Below the pieces are notes generated by a model. The model had not been told where the DNA came from. It saw only the letters and a program-made list of their open reading frames with translations, and searched no databases. Positions 33,173 to 44,671 of a stretch of 60,000 bases of DNA are shown here, one piece after another. This DNA comes from Cryptomeria japonica (taxonomy: Eukaryota > Streptophyta > Pinopsida > Cupressales > Cupressaceae): assembly GCF_030272615.1 (NCBI RefSeq), contig NC_081415.1, forward strand, positions 194,649,195 to 194,709,194. Reading direction: 5' to 3'. Numbering within the stretch: the first letter of the stretch is position 1; each line of letters opens with the position of its first letter. Position numbers and translations under genes: made by a program.

Positions 33173-35503
33173 TCTTGTCCCCTTGCATTTAACATTTTGT
33201 TGCAGATTTTGCATTTTTGAAGTTGCAGATCGGACGATTTCGACGACATTTTAGGTTTTTTTCGCGTCTGCGAGTGTTCGGATCGCGTTTTTGTATTTCA
33301 GAGGCGTCTGTGACATCTTTTATCGCGTCTGTGTTTCTGTCATTTTCTATTTTTGCAGGTTTCCGAAAGTCGCGTCTGTGATCCCGAATCGCGTCTGTGA
33401 ACCATACTATCGCGTCTGCAGAATATAGAGGCGTCTGTGTTCTGAAATCACGTCTGCAAATCACAGAACCGCGTCTGTGTCGGACAGACGCGTCTGTGTC
33501 TGGTATAACAGCGTCTGTGCATTCTGTTCTTGCAAATTTTTTTCAAGTTTTTCGATTCGGCTTTTCGGATTTTGTACTTAGGGTTTTCAGATCTGGTTTA
33601 TTTTTGGCTAACCTTTGCAGATCTAGCTAACCTGGTTTGTGCAGCTTGCTTTGGAGGCAAATACGTTTTTGTTGAAGGCCCCTTTTCACAAAGTCTTTTT
33701 GGGTTTTTCTTAAAATTTACCTAACTTGTGTGTTTGCAGGAAGGGGTTATCATTTGAAACAACCCAAACTACTAACAATTTTGTTGCAGGGCCTTAGCTA
33801 GGGTTTTGTAATTTTATTTGTGTGCCTTGTCTTCATAGCTTAGCAAACACTTCAATTGGTGCACTAAAATTGAACCATTGTCTTTTGTGTCTTGAGCAAT
33901 AGGCTCTTTGTGTTTATTCTTTAGAGGGCCTGTCTTCCCGTGTGGTCATTAGGACTACTAGTGAGAAGAGAACGACCCAAGTGGTAGCGAGGAAAACCCA
34001 CCTCATCCAAACCACTATAATCAAATGTATTCATGGTGAAAACTATGAATAACGTGTGCTGATTAGTTCATACCGACACTATGTCTCCCCATAAACCCGT
34101 TTGATCAAATTTATTTGATCATTTGTAGGGCGTAACCCCTACCGGCTGGGAGCCTTCTGTATTTACAGAGCTGAAAGTGCCGCATGTATGGCCACACGAG
34201 CGGATGCCCTTACTAGCACCTCATTGTTTTAGATGCCCAAATCCTTCTAGTTGTTGAGGCAGGAGGTCGGACCTCTGGTAGCGGCCCACACACATACGGT
34301 TCTTAGTAGAGATACAAAGTTCGCCATGGGGAGTTTTCATGGGGACTGATGCTTGGCTGACCCGAGAAGTGAGTGCCGAGGGTGGAGCCAGTGAGGTCAA
34401 GCATCTAAGTATCCGCTCTGAATAGCGTAGCCTCGGGGGTAAAACCCCATGTGGGATCAACAATTATTGTCCTGGCCAGCCATAAGAATTGTGCTTGACT
34501 TATGATAAACACTCAAACAATCAAGACAAAACAGCAAAACATTGTGTCTTTTGTGTCTTCAAGTGTATGCAAAAACTTTTTACATCAAACAACACACTTT
34601 TTGGAGTCTAAACAGGCTGCAAACATTGGGTCATCAACACTGTGTCCTCTTGTCACGAAAAACAGTCGAAAAATCAGATTTGGTCACAGCAAAACAAATT
34701 CACAGATAGGAAAGATTGCACTAAGGTTACAGAAACGCGTCTGTGTCTGTTAAAACCGCGTCTGTGTCTGATAAACGCGTCTGTGAAGTACAGAATAGCG
34801 TCTGTGTTTTTATCAGCGTCTGTGTCGAACAGAGACACGTCTGTGTCTGGAAATAGCGTCTGTGAAGTATACAGGCGCGTCTGTGTCCACAATTGCAAAA
34901 ATCTGTCAGTCTTAGCAAACATCAACAGGAAATCTCAGAATCACGTTTGTGTCAAACAGAATAGCGTCTGTGTCTTAAAACCGCGTCTGTGAAGTATACA
35001 GAGGCGTCTGTGTCAGGATTTGAAAAAAGTTTAACAGTCAAGCAAACAAAGAAATCAGTTTCGGCACACTTGAGCTTCCTAGGTTATCTCTTCAGGTTCA
35101 TCTAGCATTCAGCCTGTTCTAAGGTCTTACACAGTCCATCATTGCTTCATACCTCATTTTACAGTCATACTTGTCTAAACTTGAGTCAAAAGTCACTTGC
35201 TTGTCCTCACTATACTTTGTCAACACACTACATACTACAACACTTTGCTAAGTGATCCCTCATCAAGGTTTCTTACCTTTGGGTCTCATTTGGTCTTACT
35301 TAGAGTCAAGGTCAGCTTACCTCATCAAGAGAAACTATCCTCTCTTTGGAAGTCACACCTACTCTACAACATACATACTTGGTCTTACACTTTGGACATT
35401 GCAAGTAAACTTCAGATTCATTTACACTCCATACAACTCTTGGTCTTCCATACTCTTTTCATTTTTCATCTAGTCTCTCACATCTTGGTCTAACACCTAG
35501 TTC
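33173..35503 (+). other. 5' leader of Tat element 1
   Basis: 2.33 kb without a convincing ORF. Two clusters of CGCGTCTGTG (33260-33520, about 11 copies; 34735-35017, about 12 copies) bracket a block (33890-34500) that is nearly identical to the element 2 leader. The block contains GC-rich, potentially structured sequence (GTAGGGCGTAACCCCTACC). Confidence 0.75.
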
Positions 35504-38500
35504 ATGGTTGAAACCCGTCTTCAAAAATCTAGGAGAAAAGCTAAAGAAGCTCAAGGACCCGTAAACATGAGTTCTTATGAGTATGACAATGATGTCTTCT
35601 ACAATCCTGAGCACACTACATTACCAGACATGAATGTTTATAGACACAATCCAAATATGGAAAGCGCAAACGCTATACACAACGCTACACACAATGATAA
35701 TGTGGACAATTCTTCAATACTATCAGCAGACATACAAGAATCTATAATGGATCCTCAATTCAATAGATTGGTTGAAGAGATAATGAGGAGAGATCGTCAA
35801 TACTTTCTAAACATGATGGCACAAAGTGGAGCTAAGATACCACATGATTTTGACTTATCTCAACTTATGGAAAGTAGACCTTCACAACAAACTCAACCAA
35901 ATAGTGGAGGACCAAATAATATGATGCCGGAGTCACCATCAGTTTTGCTTCAGAAACCAGCAATCCCACATACACAAGCTCAAATGCACGATACTTACAC
36001 TCAAAGACCATCATGGAGGCCCTATGCTCAAACACATGCTCAAGATATGGGTCAACCAAGACAAATGGATACTCAAGGACTTCCTCAAAATTTTGACACA
36101 AGAAGACCTCATGCCAAAATTGGGGGCAACACAATGGAAAATGAAAGGCCCATTGAATATGGTTTATACACACAAAACAGATATGGGGTTCCTCAACAAG
36201 AAATTATGCCAAGTGCTCCATACATGTCGCAACAATATAGACCTCCATATGGACATGTCTACGATCAGTATCATCCATACATGCAACAGGCTCCTCCTCA
36301 AATGGGTGTTTCAAACATGGGATATGCTACAAGAAATCCATCTCCTCCCAAAAATAATTTGGAGCAACAAATTAGAGATCTACAAAAGAAAGTGGAAGAC
36401 ATGGGCACATCAAAACCCACATATACTATGAGAGATATATGCCCTTATCCCTTTGATAAGAGCATTCCCATGCCTCCGTTTCCTCCGCACTTTGCAACAC
36501 CGAAATTTGACAAATATAGAGGGAGAGGAGATCCCAAGGCACACATAAGACAATTCTTCACAGCTTGCATTGAGGTAGCGGCAGAAGAAACATACTTAAT
36601 GAGGTTGTTCCCACAGAGCTTAGGAGATCAAGCGATGGAATGGTTTTCTCAATTACCTCCTGGTATTAAGTCATGGGGTGACTTGGCAGAGGCATTCATT
36701 CAACATTTCTCTTACAACATTGAAACAGATGTCTCAGTTACTACCTTGTGCAATACGAAACAAAAAGAAGGAGAATCTTTTGCGTCATTTTTGCAAAGAT
36801 GGAGGAACTTAGCTAGCAGATGCTCTTGTGAAATCCCGCAAAAACAAATGGTGGAAATGTTCACACAAAATGTTAACAAGGCTATTGGTTATGATCTCAG
36901 AAAAGCTTGTTTGTCTACATTCAAGGATGTCATTGAAAAGGGCCTAGCAACAGAAAGAGTCTTAATTGAACAAGGAGTTATCAAACTATTCAGAGAAAAC
37001 AAAGAGGACTTTAAGGGAAAAGACAAACCAAAGTTTTGGAACAAGAACAAGAACACAGTTAATGATGGTGTTGTGGATGCTAACACAGTGAGACCAAAGT
37101 TCATCTTTTCTGGATCAAATTCTACCAACAATCAAGTGAACAATCAAACAGCTTCCAAACCACGAAGGAAGTACACTCCATTGGGAGAACCACTTGAATC
37201 AGTATTCAAAAAGCTTGTAGCAAACAAAGTGATCACGGTCCCAGATTTTCCTCCATATGAACCAAAGGTAAAACCGAATTGGTGGAATGATGATGAATAT
37301 TGTGAATTTCATAAGAGCAAGGGTCACAAGACAAGTAATTGCCATCGATTGAAAAACATTGTACAAGATCTCATTGACAGAGGAGATATTGAGATTGAGG
37401 GACATTCATCTAACCAAGAGCATGAGGTGTTTAAGGAACCATTCCCAAAACATGACAAGGGAAAAGGCAAAGTCACAGATGATCAAGCCAATTACACCAG
37501 AACATCTTACAATTATGATTCCACTATTAACCACATCTCAATGGACAATCATATTTCTACCATTACTATCAAAAATAAAAATCCTGAGAATCCTCCTCAG
37601 CGACCTAAAATTGTCCTAAAAGGTGTGGGATCTTCATCCGAAGCTACCTCTGAATGTCATGTTACAACTCGTCGAGGTAAGATCACATTGCCAGGAACCT
37701 CTTCTAAGAATACCAATCTTCCGTCAACTAAGCCTGAGTACGATCTTGTAGAGCAATTAGGGAAAACACCCGCACTCATCTCTATTCTTGAGCTCTTACG
37801 TATATCTCCTGCACATAAAGCTGTCCTTGACAAAACCTTGAGAGATACTGCTGTCCCTACGGATCTAAACGTGGATCAGTTTCAAGCCATGGTGGGATAC
37901 CTATCCGTTCCACACTCCCTCACATTTACAGAAGCCGATGACGCCTCCATAAGTCAGCCTCACAATGCACCTCTACATATTGAAGCTTTCATACATAAAC
38001 ACCGAATAAAACGAGTCCTGATAGATGGAGGAGCAGGTCTTAATATTTGTACATTGAGCACCATCAGACAATTGGGATATTCTGACAAAGCTGTGAATGC
38101 TACAAACCAAATCACTATTAAGGCTTATGATGATGAAGAGCGCTCGTCCAAGGGCACGGTCATCTTACCACTCAGAATAGGGCCAGTAACAAAGGACGTG
38201 ATTTGTCAAGTCCTGGATCTAGACCTCACGTATAACATATTGCTAGGACGTCCATGGATTCATGAAATGAGAGCGGTCCCATCAACATACCATCAGTGCA
38301 TAAAATTTCCTCATAATGGAGTCGAGGTAACGGTCAATGGTGATCCAAATCCATTCATATATTGCAATAACTTGAGATCACATACTGAGATTATCATTCC
38401 CAGCAATCGTGAGGCTACTCCTTCTTCAGCATATATTGATCCTGAGTCATTAAAGCCCTCGACATCCAAACAGGGTGAACTTAGAGCCAAGTTTCAAGAC

Positions 38501-41500
38501 AAAGGCATGGGAGAATACACTCTGAATCAAACAATGTTCTTACGACAAGTCATGAACTCCCCCAAGGAATATGGGCGACCACATCCAAATAAGCAAATCT
38601 CCATCATGCTCCTCAAATGGGATCCTACCGTCTTTCAAAAATGGGGCGAACTAGAGGAAGAAAGTTTATATAAAATGCTATATAAGGACGCTGAAGATGA
38701 TACACATGATCAAATTATAATACCCTGTGAAAACTATGGTAAAGGTTTCAAAATTCTGCAGAGATTCGGGTATGATGGAAAAAGTCCTCTCGGACTACGC
38801 AAAGAAGGTGTCATGGAGCCTCTACAACCTGAGCTAACTACAAGAAGGGAACGCTCTAAGGGGCTTGGTTTTCTAAACCCCAAGATTCAACACAAGAAAA
38901 CAAAACAGATATGGCAAGTCAAAGTGGCTGAAGTTCAACAAGAGGATAATTATTCCACAGACTCCAATGAGTGGGAATGGGGTTCAGACAAATCCTCCAG
39001 CGATTATGAACTTAATGAGACATTTAGAGAGCCAGATGAACCTACAGAGGAGGAGGAGTTTTACAAGAAATTCAGAGTTGGTCAAGAACCGACCCATAAG
39101 GATCCCGCACAAGCTTCGTTTCAGGGCCCTAGGTCAGGATCACATAGGATGAGGACACCTGTCCCTGAGGGTGCTACTAGTGATGATAATTTGGACTCAC
39201 TCACGATCGACACTGATGAGGAGAGTGCCATTGACGACCTCGATGACTACCTTGACATACCTGAATATAACCACATCTTCACTATTAGCCTTGTGGATTC
39301 TAAAAACACTAAAGACCTTCCCCTCGTTCACCCCCAACTCATTGACTGGGATCAGGATGGACCACCACAGATTGATACATTTCAAAATGACGAAGCTATT
39401 ATTGATTATCTTGGCATTCGCGATGATCTTCCTCTTGGAGACCATAAAGCAGGATACGCCATAGAGCTAAATAACATGGCATACTTTGGTGAGGGTGTCG
39501 GGCCTTCTAGTCGCAAAAATGTGAAAATAAAGACAAAACAAGGGTCTTATGGCGAAAACCACACTGTGGCGCTCTCTGACTCTAAAAAAGTAAAAAGAAA
39601 GGACGTATCTGAGGGTGAAAACCTCTCTGAGGCGCCCGAAGATGGAAGGCTTGACATTCTCCCAGCATCATACGAGGAAAAATCATCCATGTTGGTAGAG
39701 GAGACTATAAAGACAAACATTGGTACAGCCGAGGTTCCACACAACATATTTTTGGCTCAATCATTGACAGAGGCCGAGAAAGCAAGGTTCATAAGCTTCT
39801 GTAAGGCACGACAAGTCAACTTCGCCTGGTCTTATGCTGATATGCCTGGACTAGACCCCGACTTAGTAATGCATCATTTAACAGTCAAACCGGGGGCAAA
39901 ACCAGTAAAACAGAAATTGAGAAAAATGCATCCACAGGTGGCATTATTAGTCAAGGCAGAGCTGGAGAAATTACTAGATGTCGGATTCATACGCCCAATT
40001 GATTATCCTGAATGGATTTCCAACTTAGTGCCTGTTAGCAAACCAGATCGCAGCATCCGAATATGTACAGATTTCAGGGATATCAACAAGGCTTGTCCGA
40101 AGGATGATTTCCCATTACCAAACATTGATTTAATTGTTGATCTCACAGCAGGCCATGAGATGTTATCTTTAATGGACGGATTCTCTGGATATAATCAGAT
40201 CAGGATTGCACCTGAAGATCAACATAAAACATCATTTACTTGTCCATGGGGAACCTTCTGCTGGAATGTCATGCCCTTTGGGCTGAAAAATGCAGGTGCC
40301 ACGTATCAACGAGCCATGACTACTATCTTCCATGATCTCATGCATGTAAAGGTGGAAGATTATGTCGACGACCTTTTGGTTAAATCAATAGACAGAAATA
40401 CACACTTGGACATACTTTCAGTTGCTTTTGATAGGCTGGAAAAATACAAGGTAAGATTAAATCCAAAGAAATGTGTCTTTGGAGTAACCTCCGGGAAGCT
40501 CCTAGGATTCATTGTGTCTAAAAGAGGAATAGAAGCGGATCCAGCAAAAGTCAAGGCTATCTTGGACATGCCGCCACCCAAGAATATCAGTCAACTTCGG
40601 TCTTTACAAGGGAGACTCCAGTCCATACGAAGATTCATAGCACAACTTGCAGATAAGTGTAATCCTTTCCAGCACCTGCTACACAAAAACATTAAGTTCA
40701 AATGGGACGAGAACTGTCAACAGGCTTTTCAGGCACTTAAAGACTATCTTTTGAACCCGCCAGTTTTGATGCCACCAATTCCGAATCAACCATTGCTACT
40801 TTACATATCAGCCACTCCAACAGCACTGGGGGCACTACTAGCACAGCAAATACCTGACGGCAAGGAAAAAGCAGTCTACTATATCAGTCGCACATTGGTG
40901 GGATATGAGCTCAACTACACACAAATTGAGCGTGCATGTCTCGCTGTGGTCTTCGCTTCACAAAAATTACGACATTATATGCTCACTCACAAGACCAAGT
41001 TGATTGCTAGAATTGATCCACTAAAATATCTGCTCAACAAAGCTACACTTACTGGGCGACTGGCCAAGTGGGTAATGATTTTGAGTGAATTCGACATAGA
41101 ATACGTGGACAGAAAAGCAATCAAAGGACAAGCCATTGCAGATCAACTGGCAGATGCTCCCATGATAGATGATGTTCCTCTACAGTCAGAATTTCCAGAT
41201 GAGTCCATTCTAACAATATCACCTGCAAAGCCATGGCAACTATACTTTGATGGCTCATACACACAGCACGGGGCAGGAGCGGGTATACTCTTTATAACTC
41301 CCCAAGGCGATTCTATACCAAAGTCATACCGCTTATCATTTCCTTGCACCAACAATATAGCGGAATACGAGGCATTAACAACGGGGTTAAGAATTGCAGT
41401 TCAGTGGAAGATCCAGGAACTTCGTGTTTTTGGCGATTCTCAACTTGTCATCCGTCAAGCAACTGATGATTATCAAACAAAAGATGAAAAGCTAATGCCT

Positions 41501-42982
41501 TACAAACAACTGGTAGATGATCTGAAACAACACTTTGCAAAGATAGAGTTTGAGCAGATACCAAGAGAACAGAGTCGCGCTGCTGATGCCATGGCTACAA
41601 TTGCTTCACTCATTGACCTACCACAAAATGAGACCTATTATGAGTTCCTGGTTGACAACCTGCTGATTCCATCATATGAGATCACTCTCACGGAAATGAT
41701 ATGTGTTGTTGGTCCTGAATCCCAGTTATATGGTTCCATATTCACATACCTTCGCGACAACATTTTACCTCCCGATTTATCGAACAACCAACGCCGCACT
41801 TTCATCCGCCAATCCTCCCGATACGTTATCCTAGCTGATATCCTATACCGGCGAGGTCTAGATGGCACCCTCCTTAGATGTTTAGAGAGTGACGAAGCTC
41901 AGATTGCGTTACGAGAAGTGCACGAAGGGATATGTGGTCCGCATACTAGTGGTCCTACCTTGGCCAAGAAACTCATCAGGACTGGATACTACTGGCCTAC
42001 TATGGAAAAAGATGCATATCAGTTTGTCAAGAAGTGTAAGCAGTGTCAAATTCATGGAGACCTCATACACGCACCAGCACAAGAACTACAGCCACTTGCA
42101 TCTCCTTGGCCCTTTTGTCAGTGGGGACTCGATCTCATAGGCAAGATTCACCCTCCTTCTTCCAACGGACATAAATTCATTATCACAGCCACAGAGTATT
42201 TCACAAAGTGGATTGAAGCCGTGCCTCTCACACAAGTTACTGGGAAACAAATCGCTACTTTCATCCTGAACTACATCATTTGCCGATACGGGATTCCTAC
42301 TTCCATTATTACCGACAACGGGCGTCCTTTCAAGAATCAGGATGTTCATGAACTCTGCGAGCGATTCCATATCTCTCATCGTTTCTCCACACCATATTAC
42401 CCCCAAGGTAATGGCCAAGCTGAGGCGTCTAACAAAACAATCCTCAAAATACTTAAAAAGACAGTCGACGACGCTGGCCGTAACTGGCATGTCCAACTCA
42501 ATCCCGCACTTTGGGCATATCGTACCAGTGTCCGCACACCTACAGGAGCTACACCTTACTCACTTGTCTATGGTGCTGAAGCCATCTTGCCTATTGAGGT
42601 CGAGTTACCTTCTTTACGGGTCTCCTTGAGAAACATAATCAACGATGAAGACTACAGGCTCTCTCGCTTACAAGAACTAGAACTGTTGGAGGAACGACGA
42701 CACACTGCTTTTAATCATCTCAAGGCTTACCAACAACGAATGAGTCGCAGTTACAATCACAAGGTCAAGCCTCGCACATTTGAGGTAGGTGACTTAGTCC
42801 TCAGAGAGAACCCCAAGAATCAGCAAGATAGAGAAAAGAAGGGCAAATTTGAACCCAACTGGCTTGGTCCTTACATCATCACAGCAGCATATGGATCTGG
42901 GGCATATCAGCTCTCAACTACAGAAGGTGAATCTTTGGAGGACCCTATCAATAGCATGCACCTTCGCAGGTTCTACACATAA
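35504..42982 (+). CDS. gag-pol: Gag-Pol polyprotein of Tat element 1 (2492 aa)
   Basis: One uninterrupted ORF. Approximate residue positions: retrotransposon Gag domain 310-490; CEFHKSKGHKTSNCH knuckle near 600; aspartic protease with VLIDGGAGLN near 838; G-patch-like block GKGFKILQRFGYDGKSPLG near 1078; acidic linker 1145-1300; reverse transcriptase 1480-1660 with YVDD near 1619; a first RNase H of connection type 1730-1880; a second RNase H with LYFDGS near 1912 and EYEAL, FGDSQL; integrase HHCC zinc site near 2140-2185, catalytic Asp in GLDLIG (2208), Asp in TDNGRPF (2270), Glu in GQAEASN (2304); C-terminal FEVGDLVL...GPYII near 2425. It makes particles, copies the RNA and integrates it. 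All key residues are present, so the protein looks functional. Start chosen at MVETRLQKS, shared with element 2. Confidence 0.97.
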   Translation: MVETRLQKSRRKAKEAQGPVNMSSYEYDNDVFYNPEHTTLPDMNVYRHNPNMESANAIHNATHNDNVDNSSILSADIQESIMDPQFNRLVEEIMRRDRQYFLNMMAQSGAKIPHDFDLSQLMESRPSQQTQPNSGGPNNMMPESPSVLLQKPAIPHTQAQMHDTYTQRPSWRPYAQTHAQDMGQPRQMDTQGLPQNFDTRRPHAKIGGNTMENERPIEYGLYTQNRYGVPQQEIMPSAPYMSQQYRPPYGHVYDQYHPYMQQAPPQMGVSNMGYATRNPSPPKNNLEQQIRDLQKKVEDMGTSKPTYTMRDICPYPFDKSIPMPPFPPHFATPKFDKYRGRGDPKAHIRQFFTACIEVAAEETYLMRLFPQSLGDQAMEWFSQLPPGIKSWGDLAEAFIQHFSYNIETDVSVTTLCNTKQKEGESFASFLQRWRNLASRCSCEIPQKQMVEMFTQNVNKAIGYDLRKACLSTFKDVIEKGLATERVLIEQGVIKLFRENKEDFKGKDKPKFWNKNKNTVNDGVVDANTVRPKFIFSGSNSTNNQVNNQTASKPRRKYTPLGEPLESVFKKLVANKVITVPDFPPYEPKVKPNWWNDDEYCEFHKSKGHKTSNCHRLKNIVQDLIDRGDIEIEGHSSNQEHEVFKEPFPKHDKGKGKVTDDQANYTRTSYNYDSTINHISMDNHISTITIKNKNPENPPQRPKIVLKGVGSSSEATSECHVTTRRGKITLPGTSSKNTNLPSTKPEYDLVEQLGKTPALISILELLRISPAHKAVLDKTLRDTAVPTDLNVDQFQAMVGYLSVPHSLTFTEADDASISQPHNAPLHIEAFIHKHRIKRVLIDGGAGLNICTLSTIRQLGYSDKAVNATNQITIKAYDDEERSSKGTVILPLRIGPVTKDVICQVLDLDLTYNILLGRPWIHEMRAVPSTYHQCIKFPHNGVEVTVNGDPNPFIYCNNLRSHTEIIIPSNREATPSSAYIDPESLKPSTSKQGELRAKFQDKGMGEYTLNQTMFLRQVMNSPKEYGRPHPNKQISIMLLKWDPTVFQKWGELEEESLYKMLYKDAEDDTHDQIIIPCENYGKGFKILQRFGYDGKSPLGLRKEGVMEPLQPELTTRRERSKGLGFLNPKIQHKKTKQIWQVKVAEVQQEDNYSTDSNEWEWGSDKSSSDYELNETFREPDEPTEEEEFYKKFRVGQEPTHKDPAQASFQGPRSGSHRMRTPVPEGATSDDNLDSLTIDTDEESAIDDLDDYLDIPEYNHIFTISLVDSKNTKDLPLVHPQLIDWDQDGPPQIDTFQNDEAIIDYLGIRDDLPLGDHKAGYAIELNNMAYFGEGVGPSSRKNVKIKTKQGSYGENHTVALSDSKKVKRKDVSEGENLSEAPEDGRLDILPASYEEKSSMLVEETIKTNIGTAEVPHNIFLAQSLTEAEKARFISFCKARQVNFAWSYADMPGLDPDLVMHHLTVKPGAKPVKQKLRKMHPQVALLVKAELEKLLDVGFIRPIDYPEWISNLVPVSKPDRSIRICTDFRDINKACPKDDFPLPNIDLIVDLTAGHEMLSLMDGFSGYNQIRIAPEDQHKTSFTCPWGTFCWNVMPFGLKNAGATYQRAMTTIFHDLMHVKVEDYVDDLLVKSIDRNTHLDILSVAFDRLEKYKVRLNPKKCVFGVTSGKLLGFIVSKRGIEADPAKVKAILDMPPPKNISQLRSLQGRLQSIRRFIAQLADKCNPFQHLLHKNIKFKWDENCQQAFQALKDYLLNPPVLMPPIPNQPLLLYISATPTALGALLAQQIPDGKEKAVYYISRTLVGYELNYTQIERACLAVVFASQKLRHYMLTHKTKLIARIDPLKYLLNKATLTGRLAKWVMILSEFDIEYVDRKAIKGQAIADQLADAPMIDDVPLQSEFPDESILTISPAKPWQLYFDGSYTQHGAGAGILFITPQGDSIPKSYRLSFPCTNNIAEYEALTTGLRIAVQWKIQELRVFGDSQLVIRQATDDYQTKDEKLMPYKQLVDDLKQHFAKIEFEQIPREQSRAADAMATIASLIDLPQNETYYEFLVDNLLIPSYEITLTEMICVVGPESQLYGSIFTYLRDNILPPDLSNNQRRTFIRQSSRYVILADILYRRGLDGTLLRCLESDEAQIALREVHEGICGPHTSGPTLAKKLIRTGYYWPTMEKDAYQFVKKCKQCQIHGDLIHAPAQELQPLASPWPFCQWGLDLIGKIHPPSSNGHKFIITATEYFTKWIEAVPLTQVTGKQIATFILNYIICRYGIPTSIITDNGRPFKNQDVHELCERFHISHRFSTPYYPQGNGQAEASNKTILKILKKTVDDAGRNWHVQLNPALWAYRTSVRTPTGATPYSLVYGAEAILPIEVELPSLRVSLRNIINDEDYRLSRLQELELLEERRHTAFNHLKAYQQRMSRSYNHKVKPRTFEVGDLVLRENPKNQQDREKKGKFEPNWLGPYIITAAYGSGAYQLSTTEGESLEDPINSMHLRRFYT

Positions 42983-44671
42983 GCTCTTTTTAAGTATCCT
43001 AATGCAAAAATACAAAAAAATCAAAAAAATTCAAAAATACAAAAAAAAATTATAAAAACAAAAAAATTGTTACTTGGTGAAAACCTGGCAAACAGGCGCC
43101 TTGTGACAACAAAAAAATTGCAAAATCCAAGAAAGTAAAGAGAAATAATTTCGTCCAACGGTGAAAACCACTTCGGTGGCGCCCTGGGCAAGTACCATGG
43201 TGAAAACTGGGTCACCAGCGCCATGCGTAGGGACTTTGCTCCTCCCTCTTTCAGGATTCCCTTTCATTCTTTCACTTCGCACACAATCACGACCAATTCA
43301 CTCACAATAAACTTACCCATTCCCATCATGGCTTGTTATTGATCTACCCGAGATTGGTTAGCCATTCATAATAAATCAGATCCTATCTGTGACTACGGCC
43401 AATTCCTGCGTCTAGTAATGGGTGTAGAACTGAGAACATCACATGTTTCGAGGAGTACAGTTTCTTTCAGCTCTCTTCAGTCTATCCGCGCACAATTCGC
43501 AATAAAGCAACATTTTGCATCGCAGATCCGCAATAAAGTTCCATCTTCTCCACAATAAGGTATCAGTTTCATGGATTCAGTCAGTTTCCAAGGAGACACA
43601 GCAGCAACAATGGGCTTCAACAAAATCAAATCTTTTAACAGACTCAGACAACATATGGTTCAGTGCTATCTATCCTTTTTGTGAAAGTGAACATTGTGAC
43701 CACAATCAAAATTTGACTTAAACAAGTGACAAGAGACACAAACTTGAAGACTACAGTGGATGTGGGTGTCGAGTCTTGGTTTTCTTTTGGTTTTATCTTT
43801 TTGGTGACATGTCTTTTAGCTTTTCCGGGATGTCTTTGACTAGAGATTCTATCTCCAGGATGTCTTTGACTAGAAAGGCGAGGATGGGGTATCGTCACTT
43901 ATTTGCATTTGCTGTCTGTGGATTGTCTTTTAGTAATACTATGACTTGTCCAAGGATATGAGGACACTGTGAGTCTAGTGTGAACTGGGGCATTCCTTGT
44001 TTGTGACTGTCTTATCTCCATGCAAACAGGTACAATGACTTTCTGGGCCGAACATATGCCTCGATTGTCATAACCTATTCTGCCATAATAAAGCTCAATG
44101 ATGATAACGCACAAGAAGCTCTTTCACGTTCATATCTTCTGTCTTCCATCCCCCTTTCTTGATTGACTTCCATTGTCCTTCTCGAGTCCGCGTAGCCCGC
44201 TATCACATGACTGAGTATAATGACACACCAAAAACATGTGCATTTCATATAGTTGCACCTGCATCACCACATATAAGCATTTCATACATATAGATATTAT
44301 AATGGCATCACATCCTGCATACAACACATGTTAGCACATCTCACATTTTCATTATATAAATAATCATTTGCATCACATACATTTTCATTCGCATCATGCA
44401 TCACATATACAACATAAAAGAACAAAAATATATGGCCTTGCATCATATAAGCATCCATATCATAAAACATGCATCACATAAGAACATCTCATCACACAAG
44501 GTACACATGCATATAGCTGCCGCAAAAGATGAATCATCTCATATATATAATCAATCAAATGTGTCATAATACAATGATGTCAAAAGAATCATATGGCTAC
44601 AAAAGAATCACCCGCAGGTGTCTACAATACAACAATGATACATCTACTGATACAATGGGAGCCCACTATAG
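42983..44671. other. Spacer between pol and the antisense PMD gene
   Basis: No gene. Just after pol there is a poly(A)-rich stretch (AAAATACAAAAAAAT) and GGTGAAAACC-type repeats. From 44220 a CAT-rich region (CATCACATA) lies where the 3' end of the PMD transcript would fall. The same order is found in element 2. Confidence 0.6.

Noticed and set aside
33260-35017. Possible CRISPR-like array of CGCGTCTGTG units
   Set aside because: Units are about 10-12 bases with variable spacing and variable sequence, within a plant retrotransposon leader, and there are no cas genes.
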